Source of the DNA: Nitrospirota bacterium
GTDB lineage: Bacteria; Nitrospirota_A; Leptospirillia; Leptospirillales; Leptospirillaceae
Length of the DNA: 8,082 bases
Assembly: GCA_021795275.1 (NCBI GenBank)
Contig: JAJYPO010000097.1
Span: 1 to 8,082 of the forward strand
Direction of reading: 5' to 3'
Shown here piece after piece: positions 1 to 6,832 of this stretch (position 1 is its first letter; every line of letters starts with the position of its first letter). Made by a program: the position numbers and the translations under genes. Under the pieces are notes generated by a model. That model saw nothing but the letters and a program-made list of their open reading frames with translations. It searched no databases and had not been told where the DNA came from.

Positions 1-554
1 CCGAGGATTTTGAGCCTTTGATTGATCCGTCGGGACAGGAAGCGCCGGAAGGAGGGACCTCCGGAGTCCAGGATCAACCCGAGGACGCCTCCCCGCAGTC
101 TCGGGAAGCCGAGGAGTGGAAGGACAAGTATGTCCGGCTTCTGGCGGATTTCGACAACAACAGGAAACGAACGGCCCGGGATCTCGAAGAGGCCCGCAAG
201 TTCGCCAACGAATCCCTTCTGAGAGCCTTTCTTCCCGTCCTGGACAATCTCGATCGGGCCCTGCAGCATGTGGAGGCCCGGGATGTGGCGGAAAATGCCG
301 AGTACAAGGCGCTCGTCGAAGGAGTCCGGCTGACCCAGAAGCAGTTTCTCGAGCTTCTGGAGAAAAATCACGTGACTCGGGTTCCTGCCGCGGGGGTTCC
401 GTTCGATCCCGAAATCCACGAGGCCGTCGGGTATACTGAAAGCGATTCCGTCCCGGAAGGTGCCGTTGCCGACGTCTACCAGGAGGGATACCGGATCCAT
501 AACAGGCTGATTCGTCCGTCCATGGTGACGGTCTCGAAGGGAAGGAGTTCCTGA
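1..554 (+). CDS. grpE: GrpE nucleotide exchange factor of DnaK (5' end outside window)
   Basis: GrpE is the cytoplasmic nucleotide-exchange factor that releases ADP from DnaK and so resets the chaperone cycle. The C-terminal half carries the family signature: FDPEIHEAVGYTES, then EGAVADVYQEGYRIHNRLIRP, which forms the beta-domain that contacts the DnaK ATPase lobe. Before it lies the long charged helical region (EEWKDKYVRLLADFDNNRKR, then VLDNLDRAL) that forms the dimer stalk. The acidic, Pro/Gly-rich N-terminus is typically disordered. A TTG at 18 could start a 178-residue protein. However, the frame stays open to the left edge (EDFEPL before it) and no ribosome binding site is visible there, so I treat the gene as cut by the window. 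It is followed 89 bases later by dnaK on the same strand. An hrcA repressor gene upstream would be usual but cannot be seen. Confidence 0.95.
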   Translation, partial: EDFEPLIDPSGQEAPEGGTSGVQDQPEDASPQSREAEEWKDKYVRLLADFDNNRKRTARDLEEARKFANESLLRAFLPVLDNLDRALQHVEARDVAENAEYKALVEGVRLTQKQFLELLEKNHVTRVPAAGVPFDPEIHEAVGYTESDSVPEGAVADVYQEGYRIHNRLIRPSMVTVSKGRSS

Positions 555-585
555 AGGCCTGAAGGTACGACCAGCGAATGCGGAC

Positions 586-605
586 GGCAGGGAACAGGAC
601 CTGCC
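586..605 (+). other. Hairpin in grpE-dnaK spacer
   Basis: A perfect 6-bp inverted repeat, GGCAGG (586-591) and CCTGCC (600-605), encloses an 8-base loop in the 89-base spacer, 38 bases before the dnaK start. No T-run follows, so it is not an intrinsic terminator. It may be an mRNA processing or stability element in the heat-shock transcript, or it may be chance. No CIRCE-like repeat or clear sigma-32 promoter was found in the spacer. Confidence 0.4.
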
Positions 606-643
606 AGAAATACATATCATTCTATCGCGAAAGGATTACATCT

Positions 644-2569
644 ATGAGCAAGATAATCGGGATCGATCTGGGAACGACGAACTCCGTTGTATGCATCATG
701 GAAGGGGGAGAGCCGGTGGTGATCCCGAACCAGGAGGGGTCGCGGATCACGCCGTCGGTGGTGGCCTTTACCGACAAGGGAGAGATTCTGGTTGGCCAGG
801 TGGCCAAGCGCCAGGCGATCACCAACCCCGAGAATACCATCTACTCCGTAAAGCGGTTGATCGGGCGGAAGTACAACGCCGACGAGGTCGTCCACGCCAT
901 GAAGCGCCTTCCGTACAAGGTGGTTGCCGGCCCCAACGGCGACGCCTATGTCGAGATCCGGGGCAAACAGTACTCCCCGGCCGAAATCTCCGCCAAGATC
1001 CTCATGAAGCTCAAGCAGGCGGCCGAAGACTATCTGGGCGAAAAGGTGACGGATGCCGTCATCACCGTGCCGGCCTACTTCAACGACGCACAGAGGCAGG
1101 ACACCAAAAACGCCGGCGCCATCGCAGGGCTGAACGTCCTCCGGATCATCAACGAGCCGACGGCCGCCTCCCTGGCCTACGGCCTCGACAGCAAGAAGGA
1201 AGAGAAGATCGCGGTCTACGACCTCGGAGGGGGAACCTTCGACATCTCGATCCTCGAAATTGGCGAAGGGGTCTTTGAGGTGAAGTCGACCAACGGGGAC
1301 ACCTATCTTGGAGGCGACGACTTCGACACCGCCCTCATCGACTTTATCGTGGCCTCCTATCTCCAGGAGTCCGGGATCGATCTCAAGAAGGACAAGATGG
1401 CCCTCCAGCGCCTGAAAGAGGCCGCCGAAAAGGCCAAGATCGAGCTCTCCACCGTCATGGAGACTGAGGTGAACCTCCCCTTCATCACCGCCGACGCCTC
1501 CGGGCCCAAGCACCTCGTCATGAAGATCTCCCGCTCCAAGCTCGAGCAGCTCACCGACGGTCTGGTAAGCCATTCGCTCGATCCGGTGAAGAAGGCCCTC
1601 TCCGATGCCGGACTTTCGGCCTCCAACATCGACGAGGTGGTCCTGGTCGGAGGGCAGACCCGCATGCCCAAGGTTCAGGAAACGGTCAAGAAGTTCTTCG
1701 GGAAGGAGCCTCACAAGGGGGTGAACCCCGATGAGGTTGTGGCCATTGGTGCGGCCATCCAGGGCGCGGTCTTGAAGGGCGACGTGAAGGACGTGCTCCT
1801 TCTGGATGTGACGCCCCTCTCCCTGGGCCTCGAGACGCTGGGAGGGGTCTTCACCAAGCTGATCGAACGGAACACCACCATCCCCGCCAAGCGGAGCCAG
1901 GTCTTCACGACCGCCGCCGACAACCAGAACTCGGTGACCATCAAGGTTTTCCAGGGGGAGCGAGAGATGGCGGCCGACAACAAGCTTCTGGGAGAGTTCG
2001 ACCTTGCGGGCATCCCTTCCGCACCCCGGGGCGTTCCCCAGGTCGAGGTGACCTTCGACATCGACTCCAACGGAATCGTCCATGTGAGCGCCAAGGACAA
2101 GGGGACCGGCAAGGAACAGTCGATCCGGATCACCGCCCAGGGCGGCCTCTCCAAGGAGGAGGTGGACCGCCTGATTCGCGAGGCGGAGTCCCATGCCGCC
2201 GAAGATCACAAGCGCCGAGAGAAGATCGAGACCCGGAACAATCTCGAGAACATGATCTATTCCATGGAGAAGTCTCTGGGAGAAATCTCGGAGAAGATCT
2301 CCGATGTGGAAAGAGGGCAGTTCCGGGAGGCGCTGGAGGCCGCCCGCGGAAAGCTCGCCTCCGAGAGCATCGAGGAGCTCAAGGAAGCCCTTTCGACTCT
2401 CGAGAAGGAGTCCCACAAGCTGGCCGATCTCGTCTACAAGAATGCGCAGGCGGCCGGCGCCGGAGCGGCCGGTGCCCCCGGCGGGGAAGCCCCCGGTGCG
2501 GGAGCGGGCCCCACGGGCGAGAATGTGGTCGACGCCGAATACGAGGATGTGAAAAAGAACCCCTCCTGA
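644..2569 (+). CDS. dnaK: Chaperone protein DnaK (Hsp70)
   Basis: DnaK is the ATP-driven Hsp70 chaperone of the cytoplasm, binding exposed hydrophobic segments of unfolded proteins together with DnaJ and GrpE. The nucleotide-binding domain shows phosphate loop 1 ([10 protein letters not shown], residues 5-14), phosphate loop 2 (DLGGGTFD, 193-200) and the adenosine motif ([11 protein letters not shown], from about 332). The hydrophobic interdomain linker VLLLDVTP is at 384-391, followed by the beta-sandwich substrate domain and the helical lid. The tail is Gly/Ala/Pro-rich and ends in an acidic [12 protein letters not shown] segment, as in many bacterial DnaKs. The length, 641 residues, is normal. 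I chose ATG 644 because AAGGA (631-635) lies 8 bases upstream and the protein then begins [10 protein letters not shown]. The frame is open from an ATG at 578, but those 22 residues are not DnaK-like. The gene is complete and shows no damage. Confidence 0.98.
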   Translation: MSKIIGIDLGTTNSVVCIMEGGEPVVIPNQEGSRITPSVVAFTDKGEILVGQVAKRQAITNPENTIYSVKRLIGRKYNADEVVHAMKRLPYKVVAGPNGDAYVEIRGKQYSPAEISAKILMKLKQAAEDYLGEKVTDAVITVPAYFNDAQRQDTKNAGAIAGLNVLRIINEPTAASLAYGLDSKKEEKIAVYDLGGGTFDISILEIGEGVFEVKSTNGDTYLGGDDFDTALIDFIVASYLQESGIDLKKDKMALQRLKEAAEKAKIELSTVMETEVNLPFITADASGPKHLVMKISRSKLEQLTDGLVSHSLDPVKKALSDAGLSASNIDEVVLVGGQTRMPKVQETVKKFFGKEPHKGVNPDEVVAIGAAIQGAVLKGDVKDVLLLDVTPLSLGLETLGGVFTKLIERNTTIPAKRSQVFTTAADNQNSVTIKVFQGEREMAADNKLLGEFDLAGIPSAPRGVPQVEVTFDIDSNGIVHVSAKDKGTGKEQSIRITAQGGLSKEEVDRLIREAESHAAEDHKRREKIETRNNLENMIYSMEKSLGEISEKISDVERGQFREALEAARGKLASESIEELKEALSTLEKESHKLADLVYKNAQAAGAGAAGAPGGEAPGAGAGPTGENVVDAEYEDVKKNPS

Positions 2570-2579
2570 GACCCGACCC

Positions 2580-2616
2580 GGGCGGAAAGGGGGTTCCCCT
2601 CTCCGCCCTTGTTTTT
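2580..2616 (+). terminator. Intrinsic terminator between dnaK and dnaJ
   Basis: Eleven bases after the dnaK stop there is a near-perfect 13-bp stem: GGGCGGAAAGGGG (2580-2592) against CCCCTCTCCGCCC (2596-2608), with one A-C mismatch and a three-base loop. It is followed directly by TTGTTTTT (2609-2616). This is the layout of a rho-independent terminator. It lies only about 35 bases before the dnaJ start, too little room for an obvious separate promoter. It therefore probably works as a partial terminator, so that dnaK mRNA exceeds dnaJ mRNA. It could also protect the 3' end of a processed grpE-dnaK message. Confidence 0.82.
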
Positions 2617-2636
2617 CAACCGGATATTTTTAAGAC

Positions 2637-2644
2637 GGGAAGGA
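2637..2644 (+). promoter_or_regulatory. Ribosome binding site fixing the TTG start of dnaJ
   Basis: GGGAAGGA lies 7 bases before TTG 2652. No ATG or GTG in frame gives a full J-domain, so this site decides the start. The spacing and purine content are ideal. Confidence 0.8.
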
Positions 2645-2651
2645 CGCTCTG

Positions 2652-3767
2652 TTGGCATCGAAGGACTTTTACGGCGTGCTGGGGGTGTCCCGGAACGCCT
2701 CGGCGGACGAGATCAAGAAGGCCTACCGGAAGCTGGCCATGCAGTACCATCCGGACAGGAATCCCGGCGACAAGGCGGCCGAAGCCCAGTTCAAGCTGAT
2801 CAACGAGGCCTACGAGGTTCTGGGGGATCCGCAGAAGCGTCAGCTCTACGATTCGGGCGGGGGCTCCGGCTTCTTCGAGGGCTTCGACGGGGGCTTTGCC
2901 CGCGGCGGAGGAGGAGGAAACTTCGGGGATGTCTTCTCCGAGGTCCTGAACGAGTTTTTCGGAGGGGGCCAGTCGGGAGGGCGCCAGCAGGGGGAGCACA
3001 TCCTCCGCCAGGTGGATCTGGCCTTCGAGGATGCCGCTCTCGGCAAGGAGATCTCCATCAAGCTGGCCCGCTGGGAAACCTGCTCCCCCTGTTCGGGAAA
3101 CGGCTCGAAGAACGGGAAGGCGGTGACGGTTTGCTCCGCCTGCCGGGGAACCGGCTTCGTCCGGATCCAGCAGGGGTTTTTCCATGTCCAGAAAACATGC
3201 GGTACCTGTGGGGGCGAGGGGCGCGTGATCACCGAAATCTGTCCCAACTGCTCCGGAAAGGGCCGCATCTCCGTCGACCGGACCATCACCCGCTCCATTC
3301 CGGCGGGAGTGCAGACGGGAATGCGCGTCCGGATAGCGGGGGAGGGCCATGCCGGCATCGGCGGCGGTCCTCCCGGCGACCTCTATCTCGATGTGGTCGT
3401 CCGTCCCCACAGCGTCTTTACGCGGGAGGGGGACGATCTGGTCATCGACAAGAATCTGACCCTGACCCAGGCTATCTTCGGAACGACCCTCGAGATCCCG
3501 ACCCTCGGGGCCCCCTACCCGATGAAGGTCGATCCGGGGATCCAGCCGGGGACGGTCCGGAGGGTTCGGGGCAAGGGAATCGCCAACCCCCAGAGCCGGG
3601 GGCTCGGCGATCTCGTCATCCGCTTCAACGTCGAGATCCCCACTCGACTCACCCGGGAGCAGCGGGAGGCGCTCGAACGCTACGCCGAAGTGTCGGGGGA
3701 GGCCGCGGCCGGTCAGGCAGGGGGAGACGGCGGGCTCTTTTCCAAGGTGAAATCGATCTTTGAGTGA
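2652..3767 (+). CDS. dnaJ: Chaperone protein DnaJ (Hsp40, class I)
   Basis: DnaJ is the co-chaperone that captures unfolded substrate and triggers ATP hydrolysis by DnaK. The J-domain (residues 4-70) has the invariant HPD at 33-35 in [10 protein letters not shown] Gly/Phe-rich linker follows at about 69-110. The zinc-binding domain has all four CxxCxGxG repeats: CSPCSGNG (Cys 144/147), CSACRGTG (161/164), CGTCGGEG (183/186) and CPNCSGKG (197/200). The two C-terminal substrate-binding beta-domains follow, including [19 protein letters not shown]. The length, 371 residues, is normal for class I DnaJ, and the gene looks fully functional. The start is TTG at 2652 with a good ribosome binding site, and the protein begins [12 protein letters not shown]. 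It lies downstream of dnaK behind a terminator-like hairpin and 30 bases before rsmE. Confidence 0.97.
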   Translation: MASKDFYGVLGVSRNASADEIKKAYRKLAMQYHPDRNPGDKAAEAQFKLINEAYEVLGDPQKRQLYDSGGGSGFFEGFDGGFARGGGGGNFGDVFSEVLNEFFGGGQSGGRQQGEHILRQVDLAFEDAALGKEISIKLARWETCSPCSGNGSKNGKAVTVCSACRGTGFVRIQQGFFHVQKTCGTCGGEGRVITEICPNCSGKGRISVDRTITRSIPAGVQTGMRVRIAGEGHAGIGGGPPGDLYLDVVVRPHSVFTREGDDLVIDKNLTLTQAIFGTTLEIPTLGAPYPMKVDPGIQPGTVRRVRGKGIANPQSRGLGDLVIRFNVEIPTRLTREQREALERYAEVSGEAAAGQAGGDGGLFSKVKSIFE

Positions 3768-3797
3768 GTCTGATCCCTTCCATTTCGGGAAAGGGCC

Positions 3798-4592
3798 ATG
3801 AGCGGTCCGGCCCTTTTCTGGATCGGAGGGGAGGACCGGATCGTGGACAGCCCGGATGGGCTTCTCCTTGAGCCTGGGCCGATCCTGTCGCGCCACCTCG
3901 AAAAAAGCCTCCGGACGAAAGTGGGGGACGTTTTCCGATTTGTCGACCCGGAGCGTCCGGAGCGCCTCTACCGCGGCTCGGTCGCCGGCCTCTCTCCTCT
4001 TCGGATTCTCCTCGATTCCGGGGGCCTCCCGGAGTCGGACCTGTCTTTGGGTGGGCGCCCCTTCGATCTGGCCGTGGGTCTCCTGAAGGGAGAGTCCTAC
4101 GAGGACCTGATTGAACCGGCGGCCTGTCTCGGTGTGCGGCGTCTTGTGGTCCTGTCGGCCGACCGTTCCCAGGCGCGCTGGTCGATCGAGCAGTTTGAGC
4201 GAAAACGGCCCCGCTTCGAGGCCAAGGTCCGGGAGGCGAGCCAGCTGGCGGGGCGCCCGGACCGGATGGGCCTCGTTCCCCCATGCACCCTCTCCGGGCT
4301 TCTGGAGAGTCGGGAGGGGGCTTTTGTCCTGTTCTTCGACGAGGATCCCTCCGCCGGTTCCCTTCGGGAGGCGCTGGAAGCCGCGGAAGAAAGCCCTTCG
4401 CTCCTTGCCGTCACGGGGCCGGAGGGGGGATGGTCGGAGCGGGAACGGGGTCTTTTCCGGGAGTTCGAAAAAACGAAAAACGGGTGCCGGGCGAGCCTCG
4501 GAAGACGGATTCTTCCCGGACGTCTGGCTCCCGTCGTCGTGGCGGGGGTCCTGTCCCTGTGGTCTGATCCCGAAAAAAGGAGCACCGAATGA
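3798..4592 (+). CDS. rsmE: 16S rRNA (uracil-1498-N3)-methyltransferase RsmE
   Basis: RsmE uses S-adenosylmethionine to methylate N3 of U1498 in 16S rRNA of the 30S subunit. The N-terminal part (about 1-75), with SRHLEKSLRTKVGDVFRFVD, matches the PUA-like RNA-binding domain. The rest is a SPOUT (knotted) methyltransferase domain: LLKGESYEDLIEPAACLGV, then REASQLAGR (about 145-153), then VTGPEGGWSERE with the conserved GPEGG at 207-211. LGRRIL at 234-239 corresponds to the knot motif. After it the usual RTETA-like stretch is replaced by PGRLAP, so the cofactor loop is divergent. The length, 264 residues, is slightly above the usual about 240-250. ATG 3798 has a purine run GGGAAAGGG just upstream, though close to the start. 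rsmE commonly follows dnaJ, often with prmA between them, but prmA is absent here. The stop overlaps the next start. Confidence 0.88.
   Translation: MSGPALFWIGGEDRIVDSPDGLLLEPGPILSRHLEKSLRTKVGDVFRFVDPERPERLYRGSVAGLSPLRILLDSGGLPESDLSLGGRPFDLAVGLLKGESYEDLIEPAACLGVRRLVVLSADRSQARWSIEQFERKRPRFEAKVREASQLAGRPDRMGLVPPCTLSGLLESREGAFVLFFDEDPSAGSLREALEAAEESPSLLAVTGPEGGWSERERGLFREFEKTKNGCRASLGRRILPGRLAPVVVAGVLSLWSDPEKRSTE
4577..4582 (+). promoter_or_regulatory. Ribosome binding site of the RDD gene inside rsmE
   Basis: AAGGAG lies six bases before ATG 4589 and within the last codons of rsmE. With the ATGA stop/start overlap it indicates translational coupling of the two genes. Confidence 0.75.
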
Positions 4593-5059
4593 TCGGCCGG
4601 CGGATCCTGGCCTTCTGTCTTGATCTCTTCTCGGCCCTTTTTCTGTCCGAGGGGGGGCTCGCGCTCCTTCGTCGGGAAATCCTGGCCGGAACCGAACCGG
4701 ACGATCCTTTCGATCCCCTCCGGCAATGGGCCCTGTCATCCCTCCATCCTCTTTCCGTTCTGGCGGGACTCTTTTTTTACTTTTTCCTTTTCTGGGCCGT
4801 CTCCTCCGAAACGCCGGGGCAGTCCCTCTTCGGGCTCACCGTCATCCGGGAGACGGAGGATGGGAGCCGGATCCGGATCGGGGTCCGCAAGGCCCTCGAG
4901 CGGACCCTTCTCTTCCTCCTCTCCTTTGTCTCTCTGGGGCTGGGTTTCGTGGCCGCCCTGGCCAACGACCGGAGGCTTGCCCTCCACGACTGCCTCTCCG
5001 GGACCCGGGTGGTCAGGGAGCGTTCCCCCTCTTCTCCCAGGCCAGCAGAGCTTCCCTGA
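4589..5059 (+). CDS. RDD-family integral membrane protein
   Basis: This is a small inner-membrane protein of the RDD family, whose function is mostly unknown (some members affect ion or osmotic tolerance). Three hydrophobic segments are visible, at about residues 5-25, 52-72 and 105-125. Family marks are RRILAFCLDLF at the N-terminus (Arg 4/5, Asp 11-12 region), SSETPGQSLFGLTVI after the second segment (like the usual PGKxLxGLxVV), and NDRRLALHDCLSGTRVV at the end. The length, 156 residues, is normal. The start overlaps the rsmE stop by four bases (ATGA) and has AAGGAG at good spacing, so it is translated with rsmE. The last about 13 residues (RERSPSSPRPAELP) lie beyond the conserved end. They read into sequence that in another frame begins the vapC remnant, so the natural 3' end may have been replaced by recombination. 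Confidence 0.85.
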   Translation: MIGRRILAFCLDLFSALFLSEGGLALLRREILAGTEPDDPFDPLRQWALSSLHPLSVLAGLFFYFFLFWAVSSETPGQSLFGLTVIRETEDGSRIRIGVRKALERTLLFLLSFVSLGLGFVAALANDRRLALHDCLSGTRVVRERSPSSPRPAELP

Positions 5060-5292
5060 TTCAGGAACGGTCCAAGGAATTTCTTCGCCTTCTTTTTGCG
5101 ATGAACATCGCCGAAGATCCTTTTACATATTCCTCGGCCCTGTCCCACACACTCGACTTGGCACGGCGATATTCCTTGTCCTCCTACGATGCTTCCTATC
5201 TTGAACTATCACTTAGGAGAGGTATTCCTCTTGCGACACTGGACAGAGATTTGCAAAAAGCTGTCGAACTGTCGGGCGGTAGCCTTTTCTAA
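5053..5292 (+). pseudogene. 5'-truncated VapC-type PIN-domain toxin remnant
   Basis: VapC toxins are Mg-dependent PIN-domain ribonucleases paired with a VapB antitoxin. Here only the C-terminal half survives. The frame reads SLIQERSKEFLRLLFAMNIA, then LDLARRYSLSSYDASYLELS, then RRGIPLATLDRDLQKAVEL and a stop at 5290-5292. This matches the family's typical end (ARRxxLxxYDAxYLxLAxRxGxPLATLD), with the YDA and TLD aspartates kept. The N-terminal strand with the first catalytic Asp and the following Glu is missing, and no VapB-like gene precedes it. The frame continues upstream into the RDD gene but with no PIN similarity there. A reinitiation at ATG 5101 would give only 63 residues. Codons are visibly more AT-rich at third positions than in rsmE or dnaK, suggesting foreign origin. 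It is almost certainly non-functional as a nuclease. Confidence 0.75.
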
Positions 5293-5436
5293 TCTGAACT
5301 TCCAAAAGTGAAAAGGGCCAATAAAGGCGGCAGATCAGTCGATCCTTCCTTTTTTGACCTTTTTTGTCTCTGACTCATTGGGCGAATGCGATCCGGAGGA
5401 AATTACAACGCATATGGATGTGGGCATATAGGGAAA

Positions 5437-5452
5437 TCGATTCCGTAATCGA
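5437..5452. repeat. Perfect inverted repeat TCGATT/AATCGA
   Basis: TCGATT (5437-5442), a four-base loop CCGT, then AATCGA (5447-5452). There is no T-run on either side, so it is not a terminator. It may be a small operator or chance in the gene-free region. Confidence 0.35.
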
Positions 5453-5602
5453 CGGATAAGTCCCCCCTTCGAAGATAACTTTTTGTGAGGACGGAGCGGA
5501 AGTCCTTCTGGAGGGGATAGAGAAAGATGTCCTTGAAGGGGTGGGCGTACTGATTTTTGCCGTCGAGCTTTGCGTCCCATCAGAAGGAACCGCCGCGCAA
5601 TG

Positions 5603-5615
5603 GGGGGATTCCCCC
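5603..5615. repeat. Short G5/C5 inverted repeat
   Basis: GGGGG (5603-5607), ATT, CCCCC (5611-5615) gives a compact 5-bp GC stem. No T-run adjoins it. It lies 20-odd bases from the TGA that interrupts the possible reverse-strand remnant. No function can be assigned. Confidence 0.3.
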
Positions 5616-5947
5616 GCAAGAATGGATCACCTGGGTGAATATGGTGAAATTGGAATAATTTCCCACTGTGTCTCTGGAAAGAGGCGCGGGATAAGCGTAT
5701 CGAGAGTATCCACCGGAAAGCGTAGGGATAGAGGACCTTGTTCCGGAATCCCCCTCTTGTTCACTGAAGCCGCCCCCCAACTTCGAATCGCTGACCCACG
5801 ACCCTCCTGCGATCCGGCGGGCTTCATGAGGGCGCAGATCCCCGTCGACAAGACTCTCCCGGTTTGCCGGAAGGGTGTGACCCGGCGCCGGGGTGAACAT
5901 ATTTTTCAATCCTGCTAAACTCTTGATCGACTTCTTCCGAAGAGTCT

Positions 5948-5970
5948 TCCGGAGAACGGGAATGTCCGGA
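5948..5970 (+). other. Hairpin upstream of the outer-membrane protein gene
   Basis: Two copies of the palindrome TCCGGA (5948-5953 and 5965-5970) can pair into a 6-bp stem with an 11-base loop, about 30 bases before the chosen start at 6001. The hairpin would lie in the 5' leader and would cover the alternative in-frame ATG at 5962. It could influence mRNA stability or start choice. This is weak evidence from sequence alone. Confidence 0.3.
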
Positions 5971-6000
5971 CGGGCGTGTTCAACCCTTGGAGGGCGTGCG

Positions 6001-6672
6001 ATGGCGTCGAAAGCGCAACGTAGTTTCTTTCGTGGTTTGGCCGGGAGGGCGGGAGCCCTTCTTTTCGCGATTCTTCTGGGGGCCGGCCTCTCTTTTCCCG
6101 ATGCCGGCCGGGCCGCGAGTTCCGGTCCGGGGGTCTGGGACTTCATGGTCTACGGGAACTACGACCTCGTCTCTCCGAATTCGGGAGGGGCGGTGTCGAA
6201 TTTTCCTTCCGGAACGACGTCGCCGGCCTGGAACAAGATCTTCAACGACAACGGCTACGGGGGCGGCGTGGGGGTCGCTTATTGGTTCAGCGACGTCTGG
6301 GCCGTGCGGGCGATGGCCCAGACGGACCTCTTCACGACGCCCTCCACCTACGGGGGCGGATCGACCCAATCTTCCGCCTTCACGGGCGGGGTCGAGGCGA
6401 AGCTCCTCGGAAATGCGGAATACTATCTTTATGCCGTCATCGACGCCGGGGGAGCCTTCGAGGCGAACATGCCGGGCCAGGGTTTCTTCGGCAAGACCAC
6501 CGCCAGTTCCTGGACCACTTATGTGGACGCCGGACTGGGTCTCAATCTGAGCTGGGTCTTCCTTGAAGCGAAGGTCGCCTACCTGCCCCAGGCCCTGGCC
6601 GGAGGGGTGTCGGGCGGGTACGGGCAGAACCCCTTCTGGTATGTTCCCCTCACAGCCGGGTTCAATTTTTGA
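6001..6672 (+). CDS. Outer-membrane beta-barrel protein
   Basis: This is a predicted exported protein of 223 residues that probably forms a small outer-membrane beta-barrel. The N-terminus is a Sec signal peptide: a basic start MASKAQRSFFRGLAGR, a hydrophobic core ALLFAILLGAGLSF (19-32) and a likely cleavage after AGRA at residue 38. The mature part has alternating aromatic and small residues, Gly-rich turns and strand-like stretches such as GGGVGVAYWFSDVWAVRAMA and TYVDAGLGLNLSWVFLEAKV. It ends in WYVPLTAGFNF, with the terminal Phe that the BAM assembly machinery recognises. I chose ATG 6001 because GGAGGG (5989-5994) sits six bases upstream and the protein then begins with a normal signal peptide. 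The frame is open back to GTG 5893, with another ATG at 5962. The specific function (structural, porin or adhesion) cannot be told. It resembles generic OmpA/OMP_b-brl-type barrels but has no peptidoglycan-binding domain. Confidence 0.72.
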   Translation: MASKAQRSFFRGLAGRAGALLFAILLGAGLSFPDAGRAASSGPGVWDFMVYGNYDLVSPNSGGAVSNFPSGTTSPAWNKIFNDNGYGGGVGVAYWFSDVWAVRAMAQTDLFTTPSTYGGGSTQSSAFTGGVEAKLLGNAEYYLYAVIDAGGAFEANMPGQGFFGKTTASSWTTYVDAGLGLNLSWVFLEAKVAYLPQALAGGVSGGYGQNPFWYVPLTAGFNF

Positions 6673-6832
6673 AGTGGCGGAGAACGGGCGACATCGCCCT
6701 GGAAACGAAAAAAGGACCGCCAGCCGACGGGATCTGGCAGGGAAGCCGTAAAGATCTCTGCCTTCTTATTGGTTCGGGTTGTGCAAGAGGCCGCAAAATT
6801 GGCCCTGTGGTCTCGGGAGACGGGAGGAGGAA
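6673..6832 (+). other. Intergenic leader between the barrel protein and small ORF
   Basis: This 160-base spacer holds a short hairpin GGGCG-ACAT-CGCCC (6686-6699) just after the barrel-protein stop. The hairpin is not followed by a T-run, so termination there is doubtful. A second weak pair, GGCAG/CTGCC (about 6736-6762), lies further on, before TTCTTATT. No clear -35/-10 promoter is seen. The spacer ends in the very purine-rich ribosome binding site of the small ORF. Confidence 0.4.

Larger units (their letters stand above)
5403..5890 (-). pseudogene. Possible broken reverse-strand coding remnant, unknown family
   Basis: On the reverse strand one frame stays open from about 5890 down to a TAA at 5403-5405, apart from a single TGA at 5580-5582. 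After the TGA it reads WDAKLDGKNQYAHPFKDIFL, then YPLQKDFRSVLTK and GDLSVDYGIDF. These codons mostly end in G or C (about three quarters over 33 codons, counted by eye), like real genes of this window. Before the TGA the text (GGSWVSDSKLGGGFSEQ, VGNYSNFTIFTQV) has lower third-position GC and is less convincing. I do not recognise the protein. A plus-strand frame sharing the same codon boundaries (5460-5918) is also open, so part of the openness may be coincidental. It could be a decayed gene, or chance. Confidence 0.25.
5293..5892. other. 600-base region without an intact gene
   Basis: This stretch separates the vapC remnant from the outer-membrane protein gene. It is less GC-rich than the flanking genes. 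Open frames exist on both strands, but none has a start with a ribosome binding site and a protein I recognise. It contains T-rich runs at about 5348-5367, inverted repeats at 5437-5452 and 5603-5615, and a possible broken reverse-strand coding remnant (5403-5890). I find no tRNA-, transposase- or integrase-like signature. The best reading is decayed accessory DNA. Confidence 0.5.

Noticed and set aside
617..2416. 599-codon open frame on the reverse strand opposite dnaK
   Set aside because: It lies entirely antisense to a perfectly conserved dnaK in GC-rich DNA, where the biased third codon positions keep the opposite frame open. The translation is low-complexity and unlike any family.
2616..4739. 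707-codon reverse-strand open frame across dnaJ and rsmE
   Set aside because: It is antisense to two well-supported genes and has an Arg/Pro/Gly-rich translation typical of shadow frames.
4726..5100. Upstream part of the plus-strand frame leading into the vapC remnant
   Set aside because: It overlaps the RDD gene in another frame, is Pro/Arg-rich and has no PIN similarity. Only the part from about 5053 is meaningful.
5779..5790. T-loop-like TTCGAATC suggesting a tRNA
   Set aside because: No acceptor, D or anticodon stems can be folded around it.
5541..5918. Plus-strand 125-codon ORF
   Set aside because: It has no ribosome binding site, no recognisable motif and Arg-rich composition toward the end. 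It shares codon boundaries with the reverse frame, so I do not call it a gene.
5893..5921. Possible promoter with extended -10 TGCTAAACT
   Set aside because: The -10 matches only 4 of 6 and the -35 (GTGAAC) 3 of 6 at 17-base spacing. This is too weak to annotate.
6686..6699. Terminator after the outer-membrane protein
   Set aside because: There is a 5-bp GC hairpin but no T-run follows, so intrinsic termination is unsupported.
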